From positions 868,001 through 932,000 of the forward strand of contig NZ_AQRA01000001.1 of NCBI RefSeq assembly GCF_000626715.1: a stretch of 64,000 nt of DNA, read 5' to 3'. The notes beneath the pieces were generated by a model, which saw only the letters and a list, made by a program, of their open reading frames with translations, was not told where the DNA came from and did not search any database. Below, piece by piece: positions 28,177-37,038 of this stretch; the first letter of the stretch is position 1, and every line of letters starts with the position of its first letter. Made by a program: the position numbers and the translations under genes. Origin of the DNA: Aquimarina atlantica (GTDB taxonomy: Bacteria > Bacteroidota > Bacteroidia > Flavobacteriales > Flavobacteriaceae).

Positions 28177-29739
28177 ATGGAAAGTGTATTTAATTTTTTA
28201 GGTTCAATATCCTGGTGGATGTGGATCATTATTGCGATTGTACTAGTTGCAATTCGCGATGTATTTTTTAATAGAAAACATACGGTAAGCCATAATTTCC
28301 CTGTTATAGGTCATCTAAGATATTTATTAGAAAGTATTGGTCCAGAGATAAGACAGTATTTTGTTGCTAATAATAGAGAAGAACTTCCATTTAATAGAAT
28401 TGAAAGAGGTTGGGTATATGCTTCTTCTAAAAATGAGAACAATTACGAAGGCTTTGGTACAGATAGAGATATTTATTTACATCAGCATATTTTTGTAAAA
28501 AACTGTATGATCCCTTATAAGATGGATAAGGATCATCCTAACAGAGAAGATAAATCTTTTCTTCCTTGCGCAAAGGTTATGGGGTTATATAACCAACGAG
28601 AGAAACCTTATCGACCCGGATCTGTTATTAACGTTTCTGCCATGAGTTTCGGATCCCTTTCTGCACGAGCTGTAGAGTCTTTAAATATTGGAGTACAAAA
28701 GGGAAATGCCTATCACAATACCGGAGAAGGAGGACTTTCTCCTTATCACAGTAACGGCGGTGATGTTATTTTTCATTTTGGTACCGGATATTTTGGGGTA
28801 AGGGATGAGAATGGTAATTTTTCAATGAAAAAAATGAAAGATCTGGTAACCCGAAATCCATTTATTCGGGCTATTGAGATCAAATTATCACAAGGAGCAA
28901 AACCCGGAAAAGGAGGTGTATTACCGGGCACTAAAATCACTCCTGAAATTGCAAAAATAAGAGGTGTAGAAGTAGGTAAAGATGTATTATCTCCTTCTGC
29001 ACATAAAGCTTTTTCTGATGTCCCAGAACTGTTACAATTTATTGAGGATATCGCCAACGAGACAGGGCTTCCTGTAGGGATTAAAGCTGCAATTGGTAAA
29101 ACAGAACAATGGGAACTGCTAGCAGAACTAATGGTAAAAACCAATAGAGGCCCGGATTTTATTACTATTGATGGTGGCGAAGGTGGTACTGGTGCTGCAC
29201 CGCCAAGCTTTGCTGATCACGTATCCCTTCCATGGGTGTATGGGTTTACTGCGATCTATAAAATTTTTCAAAAACATAATCTTACAGATCGGGTAGTTTT
29301 TATAGGGAGTGGTAAATTAGGCTTTCCTGCAAAAGCTGCAATGGCCTTTGCCATGGGTGTCGACTGCATCAATGTTGCCCGTGAAGCTATGATGAGCATT
29401 GGTTGTATTCAGGCACAGATATGCCATACGAATCGATGCCCCAGTGGAATAGCGACCCAAAGTACATGGCTACAGAAAGGAATTGATATTCCATTAAAAT
29501 CTGATCGCTTGGCACAATATTTTAAAACATTCAGAAAAGAATTTACAGAGATTACTCATGCTTCTGGATATGAACATCCTTGTCAATTTACAATGCAGGA
29601 TGTAGATCTTAATGTTGATGATGGAGAACTCACCAAAACATTAGAAGATTCGTTTAAATACACAAAAACCCCTGTTGAGTATACCTGTGCAAAAGATTTA
29701 AAAGAATGTACATATCTTGGTGGTTATAACCAAAAATAG
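28177..29739 (+). CDS. Membrane-anchored FMN-binding glutamate synthase family protein
   Basis: The 520-residue protein has an N-terminal transmembrane helix (residues 10-30, WWMWIIIAIVLVAI) and a glutamate synthase central/FMN barrel. The barrel shows GGLSPYH, IKLSQGAKPGKGGVLPG, ITIDGGEGGTGAAPP and VFIGSGKLG. A CIQAQICHTNRC segment gives Cys-x5-Cys-x4-Cys, the 3Fe-4S pattern of glutamate synthases. It lacks the N-terminal glutamine amidotransferase and C-terminal GXGXG domains, so it is not a full GltB. The electron donor and reaction of these short homologues are unproven. It sits 10 bp behind the M20 hydrolase. Confidence 0.88.
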   Translation: MESVFNFLGSISWWMWIIIAIVLVAIRDVFFNRKHTVSHNFPVIGHLRYLLESIGPEIRQYFVANNREELPFNRIERGWVYASSKNENNYEGFGTDRDIYLHQHIFVKNCMIPYKMDKDHPNREDKSFLPCAKVMGLYNQREKPYRPGSVINVSAMSFGSLSARAVESLNIGVQKGNAYHNTGEGGLSPYHSNGGDVIFHFGTGYFGVRDENGNFSMKKMKDLVTRNPFIRAIEIKLSQGAKPGKGGVLPGTKITPEIAKIRGVEVGKDVLSPSAHKAFSDVPELLQFIEDIANETGLPVGIKAAIGKTEQWELLAELMVKTNRGPDFITIDGGEGGTGAAPPSFADHVSLPWVYGFTAIYKIFQKHNLTDRVVFIGSGKLGFPAKAAMAFAMGVDCINVAREAMMSIGCIQAQICHTNRCPSGIATQSTWLQKGIDIPLKSDRLAQYFKTFRKEFTEITHASGYEHPCQFTMQDVDLNVDDGELTKTLEDSFKYTKTPVEYTCAKDLKECTYLGGYNQK

Positions 29740-29789
29740 AGTTTCTTATTATCTAAGCTAAATACAAACCTGAAAACAACATTAGATGA

Positions 29790-30893
29790 TTAACTTACTT
29801 TTTTGGCGTATGTACTCATAGTACAGCCATATTCTTCTACAAAGAAATCATCAAGATCATCGGCTTTTAAAGCGAGTTCTTTTATTTTTAGTTTAATATC
29901 ATTTTTGGTGGCTTCATCCTGAAATATATCGGTGATACTAATTCTATACGATATAAAAATAGTATTCTTATATACTCCTAACGAAAATTGCCCCTGATCA
30001 CTAGAAATTAAATATTCATATAACCTTTCAAGGTTTTGTTTAGGTAAATTGTTTAAAGGAGAAGTTAGATAGAGATACTCTCTATTCATTACAAAAATCC
30101 TAATTTGAGAACTTCCTTGGTGAAATTCCCAAAACTCCTGGCCTGTCCTTGTTAAAACAGGGTTAATATCTAATTGCTTCAAAGAATCTTCAATAAAATT
30201 TGAAAACTCATTGAGCTCTAATTCATCAAATACATCTTTAGATAGTGTTGCTCCACAATTATTACAGTAATCTTGCGGAACATATGTGAGTCCAGAACAA
30301 GATGAACACTGTAGCGAAAACTTAAATTCAGGATTATTTTCAATACTTTCAATAGCCTGCTCAATTTCAGAAACCGGGATAGCAAACCCCATATTATCTG
30401 CATTATTGAATTTTGAAGAGTTTATACCTGCCAATCTTCCATCTTGTGTGACTAACGGACCTCCACTATTTCCGGGGTTTATCGCTGCATCTGTTTGCAC
30501 AAAATACCTCCCGTTCATATGTTGTTCTGGGTTCGAAACTATACCTTCTGTAATAGTAAAAGGCATTCCGAATGGATACCCAAGAGCAAATACTTTTTCT
30601 TGTCTGGTAAGTTCTAAAGAATTATCTACAGAAAAACCATGATCTATATTCAACTCTTCTTCTACTTTGAGTATTGCAATATCGATATCCGGATTCGTCA
30701 TAATAACTTTTGCCAGCATTCTATTGTGATGATCATCTTCTACAGCGACCTCTTTACAACCGCTAATAACATGATGATTAGTAAGAATAATATTTTTACT
30801 TTTTATATAAAAGCCACTCCCTGTACCTCTTGAGGTAAGTATTTTAAATGTTGCTTCTTTTAAAGAATCTAAATTGCTCATAATTTTTTTCAT
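29790..30893 (-). CDS. Trypsin-like (HtrA-type) serine protease with zinc ribbon and unknown C-terminal domain
   Basis: The 367-residue protein has a DegP/HtrA-like protease domain with catalytic His41 (LTNHHVISG), Asp71 (NPDIDIAIL) and Ser143 (NPGNSGGPL). There is no signal peptide and no PDZ domain. A four-cysteine zinc ribbon follows (Cys196, Cys199, Cys210, Cys213). The last 140 residues form a mixed alpha/beta domain (SLGVYKNTIFISYRISITDIF) that resembles YbjN/secretion-chaperone folds in pattern only. It is therefore probably a cytoplasmic regulated protease. The preceding gene in the same operon, 7 bp upstream, encodes a protein with a possibly similar domain. Confidence 0.85.
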   Translation of the reverse strand: MKKIMSNLDSLKEATFKILTSRGTGSGFYIKSKNIILTNHHVISGCKEVAVEDDHHNRMLAKVIMTNPDIDIAILKVEEELNIDHGFSVDNSLELTRQEKVFALGYPFGMPFTITEGIVSNPEQHMNGRYFVQTDAAINPGNSGGPLVTQDGRLAGINSSKFNNADNMGFAIPVSEIEQAIESIENNPEFKFSLQCSSCSGLTYVPQDYCNNCGATLSKDVFDELELNEFSNFIEDSLKQLDINPVLTRTGQEFWEFHQGSSQIRIFVMNREYLYLTSPLNNLPKQNLERLYEYLISSDQGQFSLGVYKNTIFISYRISITDIFQDEATKNDIKLKIKELALKADDLDDFFVEEYGCTMSTYAKKVS

Positions 30894-30900
30894 TTATAAT

Positions 30901-32058
30901 CTAACCAAATAACTTAGAAAAGAATCCTTTCTTAGGAGTCGAAGTTTGTACTGCTTTACCATTTAAAATATTTTCCATCGAATTAAACAGTGACATTGCT
31001 GATGCCTCCCACTCTTTACCAGCCGCATTTTTAAGTGAATTCACCATTTTTAAATTTATATCTTCCGGAATGTTGTTATAGTAGTAAAAATCATAAAAAG
31101 CAACAAGTAGTGTTAATGTCGCTGCTATATATTGCTTGTTTTGAATTTCTTTTTTGGCATTTTCATAAGGTCTTTCCCAGCTTTGTTTTAGATGCTCTAA
31201 TTCACTTCGCATCTTAGTAGGTACGAATGATTCTGAGATATAGAAATCTGCCAAAAGTTCTTCTTTGGTTTTATTTTTCAATGTATCCAAAAACTTTTTT
31301 CCTCTCTGAATACGATTTTGCATGTCATCTTGTGAATACAGATCATTTACTTGATTTTCGATATCTGTTCTTAGCTTACCATGGGGAGCCATTAGATAAT
31401 CTATACGCTTTAATGTAATATTAATAATATCCCAATTATAGTACCCCACCCTGGTCTGATCAAAATACTCTATATATTGATCTGCTTCTTTTAAATACGA
31501 ATTAAGCTTTTCCCAAATCGTATCCAAAACTTCCTGACTATAATTCTCGATATGTGGATCATGTAATTGTTCTACATCAAACAAACTAATGAACTCATCA
31601 TCAAAGTTATCTGCATTATGACATATTTCTTTTAAAACATAATATATTTTTAAAGGTTCACATAGATGTAAAGGAGTGCTATATAAAAAATTAAGCTGAC
31701 CATTGTCTAGCTTGATTTGCGATAAATTAAGAGGAGAAAAATTAACCTCAGCAATTTTCCTGTATAGTGGTATTTTTTGATTCTCCCCTACTTTTAAAAA
31801 AGGTGCTTTAACATTAAAATGTGTATCTGTAATGCTAATTTCTACAATTATAGAGCCATGAGGTATCTTAAAATAGGTTTCATCTGCATTGCCATATTTT
31901 TTTCTAATATCTAGATCCAGATAATCAAACAAATTCAAAACAACATCTTTATATCGTTTTTGATCATATGCTTCTTTGGTATCATCCCATTTTGAAACAG
32001 TAATCTTAGTATCTAAAGATGACATAAGAGTTTCGTCAAAACTTAAAGCTTCCTTCAT
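30901..32058 (-). CDS. Unknown protein co-transcribed with HtrA-like protease (385 aa)
   Basis: No recognised family. The N-terminal 160 residues have an alternating strand/helix pattern, with YKDVVLNLFDYLDLD, PHGSIIVEISITDTHFNV, DNGQLNFLYSTPL and then KIYYVLKEICHNADNFDD. It is reminiscent of YbjN/CesT-like chaperone folds, as is the C-terminal domain of the neighbouring protease; this is weak inference. Residues 170-345 are helical. The C-terminus KKGFFSKLFG is a short amphipathic or lysine-phenylalanine tail after a flexible linker, often a membrane- or partner-binding element. There is no signal peptide. It is 7 bp upstream of the protease start, so co-expression is nearly certain. Confidence 0.75.
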   Translation of the reverse strand: MKEALSFDETLMSSLDTKITVSKWDDTKEAYDQKRYKDVVLNLFDYLDLDIRKKYGNADETYFKIPHGSIIVEISITDTHFNVKAPFLKVGENQKIPLYRKIAEVNFSPLNLSQIKLDNGQLNFLYSTPLHLCEPLKIYYVLKEICHNADNFDDEFISLFDVEQLHDPHIENYSQEVLDTIWEKLNSYLKEADQYIEYFDQTRVGYYNWDIINITLKRIDYLMAPHGKLRTDIENQVNDLYSQDDMQNRIQRGKKFLDTLKNKTKEELLADFYISESFVPTKMRSELEHLKQSWERPYENAKKEIQNKQYIAATLTLLVAFYDFYYYNNIPEDINLKMVNSLKNAAGKEWEASAMSLFNSMENILNGKAVQTSTPKKGFFSKLFG

Positions 32059-32437
32059 AAGAACAGATTAATAATTAATGTTTATGTTATTTTCCCATTA
32101 GAAAGAGTACAACAACCCCTTATTTTCTAAGAATTTAAATGTAAACAAAAAAACAAACCTAACAAAAGAGTCATGAAAGCTTTATTTTTTCTAAAAAGAC
32201 ATTGATATATAAAAATTTGTTGTACTCCTTTTTACTGAACAAACTTAGAGGTTATCTTTAGTATACACATCCCTATTTTCAGTGAAAAAATTGCCTTTTT
32301 ATGTATTTGTTTCAGGAAGTGAGGTGCAAATTTTATGGAGAAAAGAAATTTATTGTAAATCTAGATAGATAAATCAAAAAAGTTTGATTTATTTGTCTAG
32401 AGATAGTAATCCACACTTTATATTTAAGCAACAACAT
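32059..32437. other. Divergent intergenic region
   Basis: About 380 bp between two divergent starts (32058 and the chosen 32438) carry no open frame of note, hairpin or repeat that I can support. It presumably contains promoters for both directions. The sequence is AT-rich, with no full TAnnTTTG match at a suitable distance. Confidence 0.5.
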
Positions 32438-32956
32438 ATGGAATCCAAAATAGTTGATCTTCTTTTTAATATTATTCCTGCAGTGATTGTAGGAGTGATT
32501 TCATTCTATTTTTTTAGCCTTCATACTCGTAATGAAGAAAAACGTCGTAGATTTCTTTTGCACAGAGAAAATCAAAAGCAATCGTTACCTCTTAGACTTC
32601 AGGCATATGAACGTATGGTTTTATTTTTAGAAAGAATCTCACCGGGTAATTTATTAACCAGAATAGCCCCGGTTGCAGAAGATAAAAAAAGCTATGAATC
32701 TTTATTAATTCATACAATTGATCAGGAATTTGAACATAATCTTACCCAACAGATCTATGTTTCTGACGAATGTTGGAATACACTTAAGGCTTCTAAAAAT
32801 GCAACTATTGCTTTAATTCGAAAAACCGCACTAAAGGAAGATGTGGATTCGGCCACTAAAATGAGGGAAATAATTCTTACCGAGCTTATAGAGAAAGGTG
32901 CTCCCAGTGATACTGCAATTGCAATAATCAAAGAAGAAATTGGTGATTTATTTTAA
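32438..32956 (+). CDS. DUF7935-like membrane-anchored hypothetical protein
   Basis: From ATG 32438 the protein has 172 residues. An upstream ATG at 32384 adds 18 residues with no family-like pattern. Residues 6-26 form one transmembrane helix (LLFNIIPAVIVGVISFYFF). The segment RRRFLLHRENQKQSLPLRLQAYERMVLFLERISPGNLLTR follows (about 35-75). I recall that segment from a conserved flavobacterial family now named DUF7935. The rest is helical and cytoplasmic. No function is known to me. It is alone on the + strand between minus-strand blocks. Confidence 0.75.
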   Translation: MESKIVDLLFNIIPAVIVGVISFYFFSLHTRNEEKRRRFLLHRENQKQSLPLRLQAYERMVLFLERISPGNLLTRIAPVAEDKKSYESLLIHTIDQEFEHNLTQQIYVSDECWNTLKASKNATIALIRKTALKEDVDSATKMREIILTELIEKGAPSDTAIAIIKEEIGDLF

Positions 32957-32991
32957 AGGTCTATCTTATTTGAGTATCTATCTTAAAAAAA

Positions 32992-33915
32992 TTATCCTGC
33001 AAGATCTATATCTTTAAGTTTATTTTCTTCTGCAGTTTTTGCTTTCTTAGCTGCATATTCATACCCTTGTCGCCACCAGCTACTCATTAATTTTTTATCA
33101 AAAATCAAAGAGTTTTCTGTAAGTTTAGATGGGGTGTAGTATAGATTTAACGGAACTTCTTTATTAATTGCTGCTAATTTGCCTAATACCGTATCATGGC
33201 CTTCGACCTGGTCTAACATATAACTAAACAGGTTTACCATAAGTGAAAATGGATTTTTACCCAATACTTTATTATGCTCCATATTTTCTGACTCCAAAAT
33301 AATGGCATCGACCTCTGTTGCTCCTCTTCGTATCGCTTCGCGAATAGGTACCATACACCCAAAACCCCCATCTGCATATTCACAACCATCTTTGGTAACC
33401 AAACTCATAAAAGGAACATAGTTACACGATATCCATACCCAATCACAGAAATCTTCATAAGAAAAGTCATTAATGGATTTATACTCTGTACTATTTTTAG
33501 TGAGGTTAGAAACGGTAACGACAACATCTTCAACTTTTGTACGTGCCAGCTTAAATTCTTCTTCAGAAAAATTTCTACGTATTGCACGTCGTAAGTTTTT
33601 ACTTTCTCCAAATGTTCGCTTTCTTTTAATAAATTGCCATAGTGACGAGATAAAGTTAATCGATACAAACTCTCTATTTCCCTTTCTTCTAACTACAAAA
33701 GGATTTATATTAAAGATTGTATGTTGATTAACATTGGTATAGATGTCATACATTTTCTCGATATTACCCAAAGCTAATTGTGAGATTAAAAGGCTCCCGG
33801 TAGAAGTACCTAGAAACAGGTCATATTTCTTACCTTGTTCCTGAATTAGGTATTGCGCTACACCACCGGCATAAGCTCCTTTACTTCCTCCTCCTGATAT
33901 TACTAGTGCTCGCAT
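32992..33915 (-). CDS. Patatin-like phospholipase (second of a tandem pair)
   Basis: The 307-residue protein starts at ATG 33915 with RALVISGGGSKGAYAGG, the oxyanion glycine-rich loop. The catalytic Ser is in GTSTG (residue 38) and the Asp is in YADGGFG. There is no signal peptide, so this is a cytoplasmic or secretion-independent lipid acyl hydrolase. The frame is open 12 codons upstream, into the preceding gene, but both copies share the MRALVIS beginning. Its start is only 1 bp from the preceding patatin's stop codon. The pair is clearly a tandem duplication that has diverged, as most of the length aligns by eye. Confidence 0.9.
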   Translation of the reverse strand: MRALVISGGGSKGAYAGGVAQYLIQEQGKKYDLFLGTSTGSLLISQLALGNIEKMYDIYTNVNQHTIFNINPFVVRRKGNREFVSINFISSLWQFIKRKRTFGESKNLRRAIRRNFSEEEFKLARTKVEDVVVTVSNLTKNSTEYKSINDFSYEDFCDWVWISCNYVPFMSLVTKDGCEYADGGFGCMVPIREAIRRGATEVDAIILESENMEHNKVLGKNPFSLMVNLFSYMLDQVEGHDTVLGKLAAINKEVPLNLYYTPSKLTENSLIFDKKLMSSWWRQGYEYAAKKAKTAEENKLKDIDLAG

Positions 33916-33916
33916 A

Positions 33917-34810
33917 TTATAATGGGTTCGAAATGTTCTTTTTCTTTGCAAATTTATAACCTTTTGTCCACCATTGTGTCATCTTTTCCTTATCAAAAAT
34001 TAACGAGTTCGTAGTCAGTACAGTAGGAGTATAATACAAATCCATTGCTACATTATGTTCTATTGCCTTAAACTTACCAATTCGAATATTTTGATGTTCG
34101 ATCCTATCCATCATAAAATCAACCATGCTAGTAATTAAGGTAAAAGGGTTTTTGGTAGGCATTCTATTTAAATAATTAATTTCTGTTTCGAGTATAATAA
34201 CATCAAGCTCTGTTGCTCCCCGCTTTATTGCTTCTTCAATAGGTACCATCGATCCCAAACCTCCATCTACATAATCGCAATGGTTTTTTCTAACTAAGCT
34301 CATAAAAGGAGGATAGTTACACGATATCCAGATCCAATCTAAAAAATCCTGATATGTACATTCTTTTATTGATTTATATTCTACCTCATTAGCAGATAAA
34401 TTAGTTACTGTAATAACTATATCTTTTTCTCCCGTTTTTAGTTCTTCAAAATACGATTCGGAAATAGCATTCTCTACCAGGTTCCTAAGATTTCTGCTAT
34501 CTCCAAATGACTTCTTTCCTTTTATCAAATTGTACAGTACATTAAAATGATTGATATTGATACTTGTATATCCTCTTTTCTTTTTAATAGTAAACGGGCA
34601 GCTTTTAAATATTGAAGATTGGTTTACCGAAGTATAAAAAGTTTTTATCTCTTCGATTTTTGATAATGCCAGATGTGATACCAAAAGACTTCCGGTAGAC
34701 GTACCTATAAACAGGTCATATTTCCTACCCAGATCCTGAATTAAATATTGTGCAACACCTCCTGCAAAAGCTCCTTTACTACCTCCGCCAGAAATTACTA
34801 ATGCACGCAT
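33917..34810 (-). CDS. Patatin-like phospholipase (first of a tandem pair)
   Basis: The 297-residue protein has the glycine loop SGGGSKGAFAGG (7-18), the nucleophile elbow GTSTG with Ser38, and the DGG aspartate at 182 (DYVDGGLGSMVP), followed by EEAIKRGATELDVIILE. These are the Ser-Asp dyad features of bacterial patatins. It is near-collinear with its downstream neighbour. It lies 8 bp after the M1 peptidase stop codon on the same strand, so the three may be one operon. A role in membrane lipid turnover or phage/competitor defence is possible, but nothing here decides it. Confidence 0.9.
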   Translation of the reverse strand: MRALVISGGGSKGAFAGGVAQYLIQDLGRKYDLFIGTSTGSLLVSHLALSKIEEIKTFYTSVNQSSIFKSCPFTIKKKRGYTSININHFNVLYNLIKGKKSFGDSRNLRNLVENAISESYFEELKTGEKDIVITVTNLSANEVEYKSIKECTYQDFLDWIWISCNYPPFMSLVRKNHCDYVDGGLGSMVPIEEAIKRGATELDVIILETEINYLNRMPTKNPFTLITSMVDFMMDRIEHQNIRIGKFKAIEHNVAMDLYYTPTVLTTNSLIFDKEKMTQWWTKGYKFAKKKNISNPL

Positions 34811-34818
34811 ATTTTATG

Positions 34819-36939
34819 TTATGGGGTTAATTTTTTTTTCAAAAAATCCTGTTGATTCTTTGGCAAACTACCCAATAAAACTACGTATTTCTTTTTATAT
34901 TTTTCGTCCTTTAGTATTTTATCCAGAATTTTTCTACAAGAGTTCCTAAAACGCCAATTATGATGCGTAGCTCCATCAACAAGATCTATTAAGGATCGAT
35001 CTGAAAAAGCTTGTAAACTTTCTAAATAAGTAAACGCATTCTCACGAGTACTAAATCCAAATTTTGAAGATGTATACCCAGATAGCTCTAGATAAAATTT
35101 TTGATGTTCGCTGGTATGGTAATCCTTTGTGTTTAATGCTAAAACTAACCATAACATTCTAATATTTTTAGTATTAAAACCTACAATTTCTTTGGTAAGA
35201 TCCAGATACTCTTTTCTTTTTTCTGGGAAACTAGTCCATAAATGATAAAGTGCCGGCTCTATGGTAGCATACGAGGCATCTTTTAGTAAAGATTCATATT
35301 GTTCTTGTAAATCCTTAGGAACTGTGCTTAATGTATTAGCAATAGCCTGGCGTACAAAAATGTTATTGGTTTCAAAAGCTTTATCATACAAGGCAATAAT
35401 CTCTGGAGAGTTTTTCCCTTCTAATTGATATACAGCTTCCTGACCAATGTAATCATTTGTTGGAAAATCTAATGCCTTAGCCAAAATTCCCCATTTTCCT
35501 ACCATAGGCTGAGTACGCTCTTGTGCAAGACCCAGATAGTTTTTAATGAAATCTGATTTTGCAAGTATATCTAATGCTTCTTGTGAAGGGAATTTGATAT
35601 TCTCTAACCATAATTGTCTAAATGTTTTTAAATCTGTACCACTCACGGCTGAAGCTATTGCTATAAAATCATTGGTCGTAACATTTTGAAATTTATGTTT
35701 CTCGAGATAATTATTGATTGTAATTTTAAAACTCGTATCGCCAATCAGGTTTCTTAATGCATGAATGGCCCAGGCTCCTCTTTGATAAAATGTTAGAGAG
35801 CTTGCCTTGGGGTCTAATAACGATGTTGCATTCTTTGTTTTAGAGAGCTCGGTAAGTTGTTCTGCACTTTCATACAATTTGTATTGAAAATAATCATCAC
35901 CAAAAATTTCTTTTTCTGCCAATAATGCGTAATATGTTGCAAATCCTTCCTGAAGCCAATGATGTGTTCCTTCGGTTTCGGTTACTAAATCTCCAAACCA
36001 CTGATGCGCTAATTCATGTGCATTGACATTAATATAGTTTTGATCAATAAATGCTGTTTCATCAACAACAAAAGCATCAGAAAAAATAGTCGTTCCTGTA
36101 TTTTCCATACCTGCATATAAAAAATCTTTAACAGGAATTTGCTTATAATTTTGCCAGGGAAACGAAAACCCGATTTCTTTTTCTAAAAAATCAAAGATCT
36201 GCTTACTATGACGATACGTCGCCTCGAATTTATGTTTATCCCTGGGATAATAATACATTTCTAAAGGAGTACCATTTGCCGAAGTTTCTACTACTTTATC
36301 ATATTTACCAATAGCAAAAGCAACCAAATAGCTACTCATTGGGCGTTTCATATCATAGTGCCAACTTTGAATAGAATCATTAACCGATACTGTTTTAGTC
36401 AATTTTCCATTAGCAATAACTTCGTATCCTTTATAAAAATTGATAGTGAGGTCATATTCAAGCTTCTCATTCATATCATCAAAACTAGGCAACCAGTTAG
36501 AGGTGTATTTTCCTTGCCCTTGTGTCCAAACCTGATCATTACCTTCATAATCTTTAACAAAATAAAGTGCTTTTTTAGGTTTAGCTTCATAATCAATCAC
36601 TATTTGATACTTACTTTCACTTTTAAAGTCTGAATTAATGACAATCTTCTTATCATCATACTTAAAATCTACATTTTTATCATCCAAAGACACTTTATTG
36701 ATTATCATATGTTTAGCATCTATAAAAATAGATTTCACAGATTCTATTGTTTTAAAAGTGTATGTCACTTTTCCTTTTACTTTTTTTGATTTAAAATCTA
36801 CAGTCACATCGACTTTACCATTTTGAAAATCAACATTGGGTTGTTCCTTTTTAGCATTATGGAGTTGCATAGAAGCTACTTCCTGAGCATTGCCGAATGA
36901 AGAAAAAACAAGTATTAAAAAGCTTAAAATAAATTTCAT
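34819..36939 (-). CDS. M1 family aminopeptidase, exported
   Basis: The 706-residue protein has a signal peptide (1-18, SFLILVFSSFGNAQ). The N-terminal beta saddle is followed by the exopeptidase motif AGMEN (276-280), and the zinc site HELAHQWFGD with His308, Glu309, His312 and the third ligand Glu331 (HWLQEGFATYY). A helical C-terminal half follows. It removes N-terminal amino acids from peptides in the periplasm or at the surface. It heads a minus-strand run with the two patatin genes. It is divergent from recG with 99 bp between them. Confidence 0.93.
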   Translation of the reverse strand: MKFILSFLILVFSSFGNAQEVASMQLHNAKKEQPNVDFQNGKVDVTVDFKSKKVKGKVTYTFKTIESVKSIFIDAKHMIINKVSLDDKNVDFKYDDKKIVINSDFKSESKYQIVIDYEAKPKKALYFVKDYEGNDQVWTQGQGKYTSNWLPSFDDMNEKLEYDLTINFYKGYEVIANGKLTKTVSVNDSIQSWHYDMKRPMSSYLVAFAIGKYDKVVETSANGTPLEMYYYPRDKHKFEATYRHSKQIFDFLEKEIGFSFPWQNYKQIPVKDFLYAGMENTGTTIFSDAFVVDETAFIDQNYINVNAHELAHQWFGDLVTETEGTHHWLQEGFATYYALLAEKEIFGDDYFQYKLYESAEQLTELSKTKNATSLLDPKASSLTFYQRGAWAIHALRNLIGDTSFKITINNYLEKHKFQNVTTNDFIAIASAVSGTDLKTFRQLWLENIKFPSQEALDILAKSDFIKNYLGLAQERTQPMVGKWGILAKALDFPTNDYIGQEAVYQLEGKNSPEIIALYDKAFETNNIFVRQAIANTLSTVPKDLQEQYESLLKDASYATIEPALYHLWTSFPEKRKEYLDLTKEIVGFNTKNIRMLWLVLALNTKDYHTSEHQKFYLELSGYTSSKFGFSTRENAFTYLESLQAFSDRSLIDLVDGATHHNWRFRNSCRKILDKILKDEKYKKKYVVLLGSLPKNQQDFLKKKLTP

Positions 36940-37038
36940 ACTACACGTAAATCAAATGTTCTGCCAAAATAACGAAATTAGTCTGTTTATGTTACAAATT
37001 TTAGATTGACAATATTTCTATAATATAGTATATTCGCT

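Noticed and set aside
32992..34810. Patatin pair as the effector of a CBASS anti-phage system
   Set aside because: No cyclic dinucleotide synthase (CD-NTase) or accessory Cap genes are adjacent; the neighbour is an M1 aminopeptidase.
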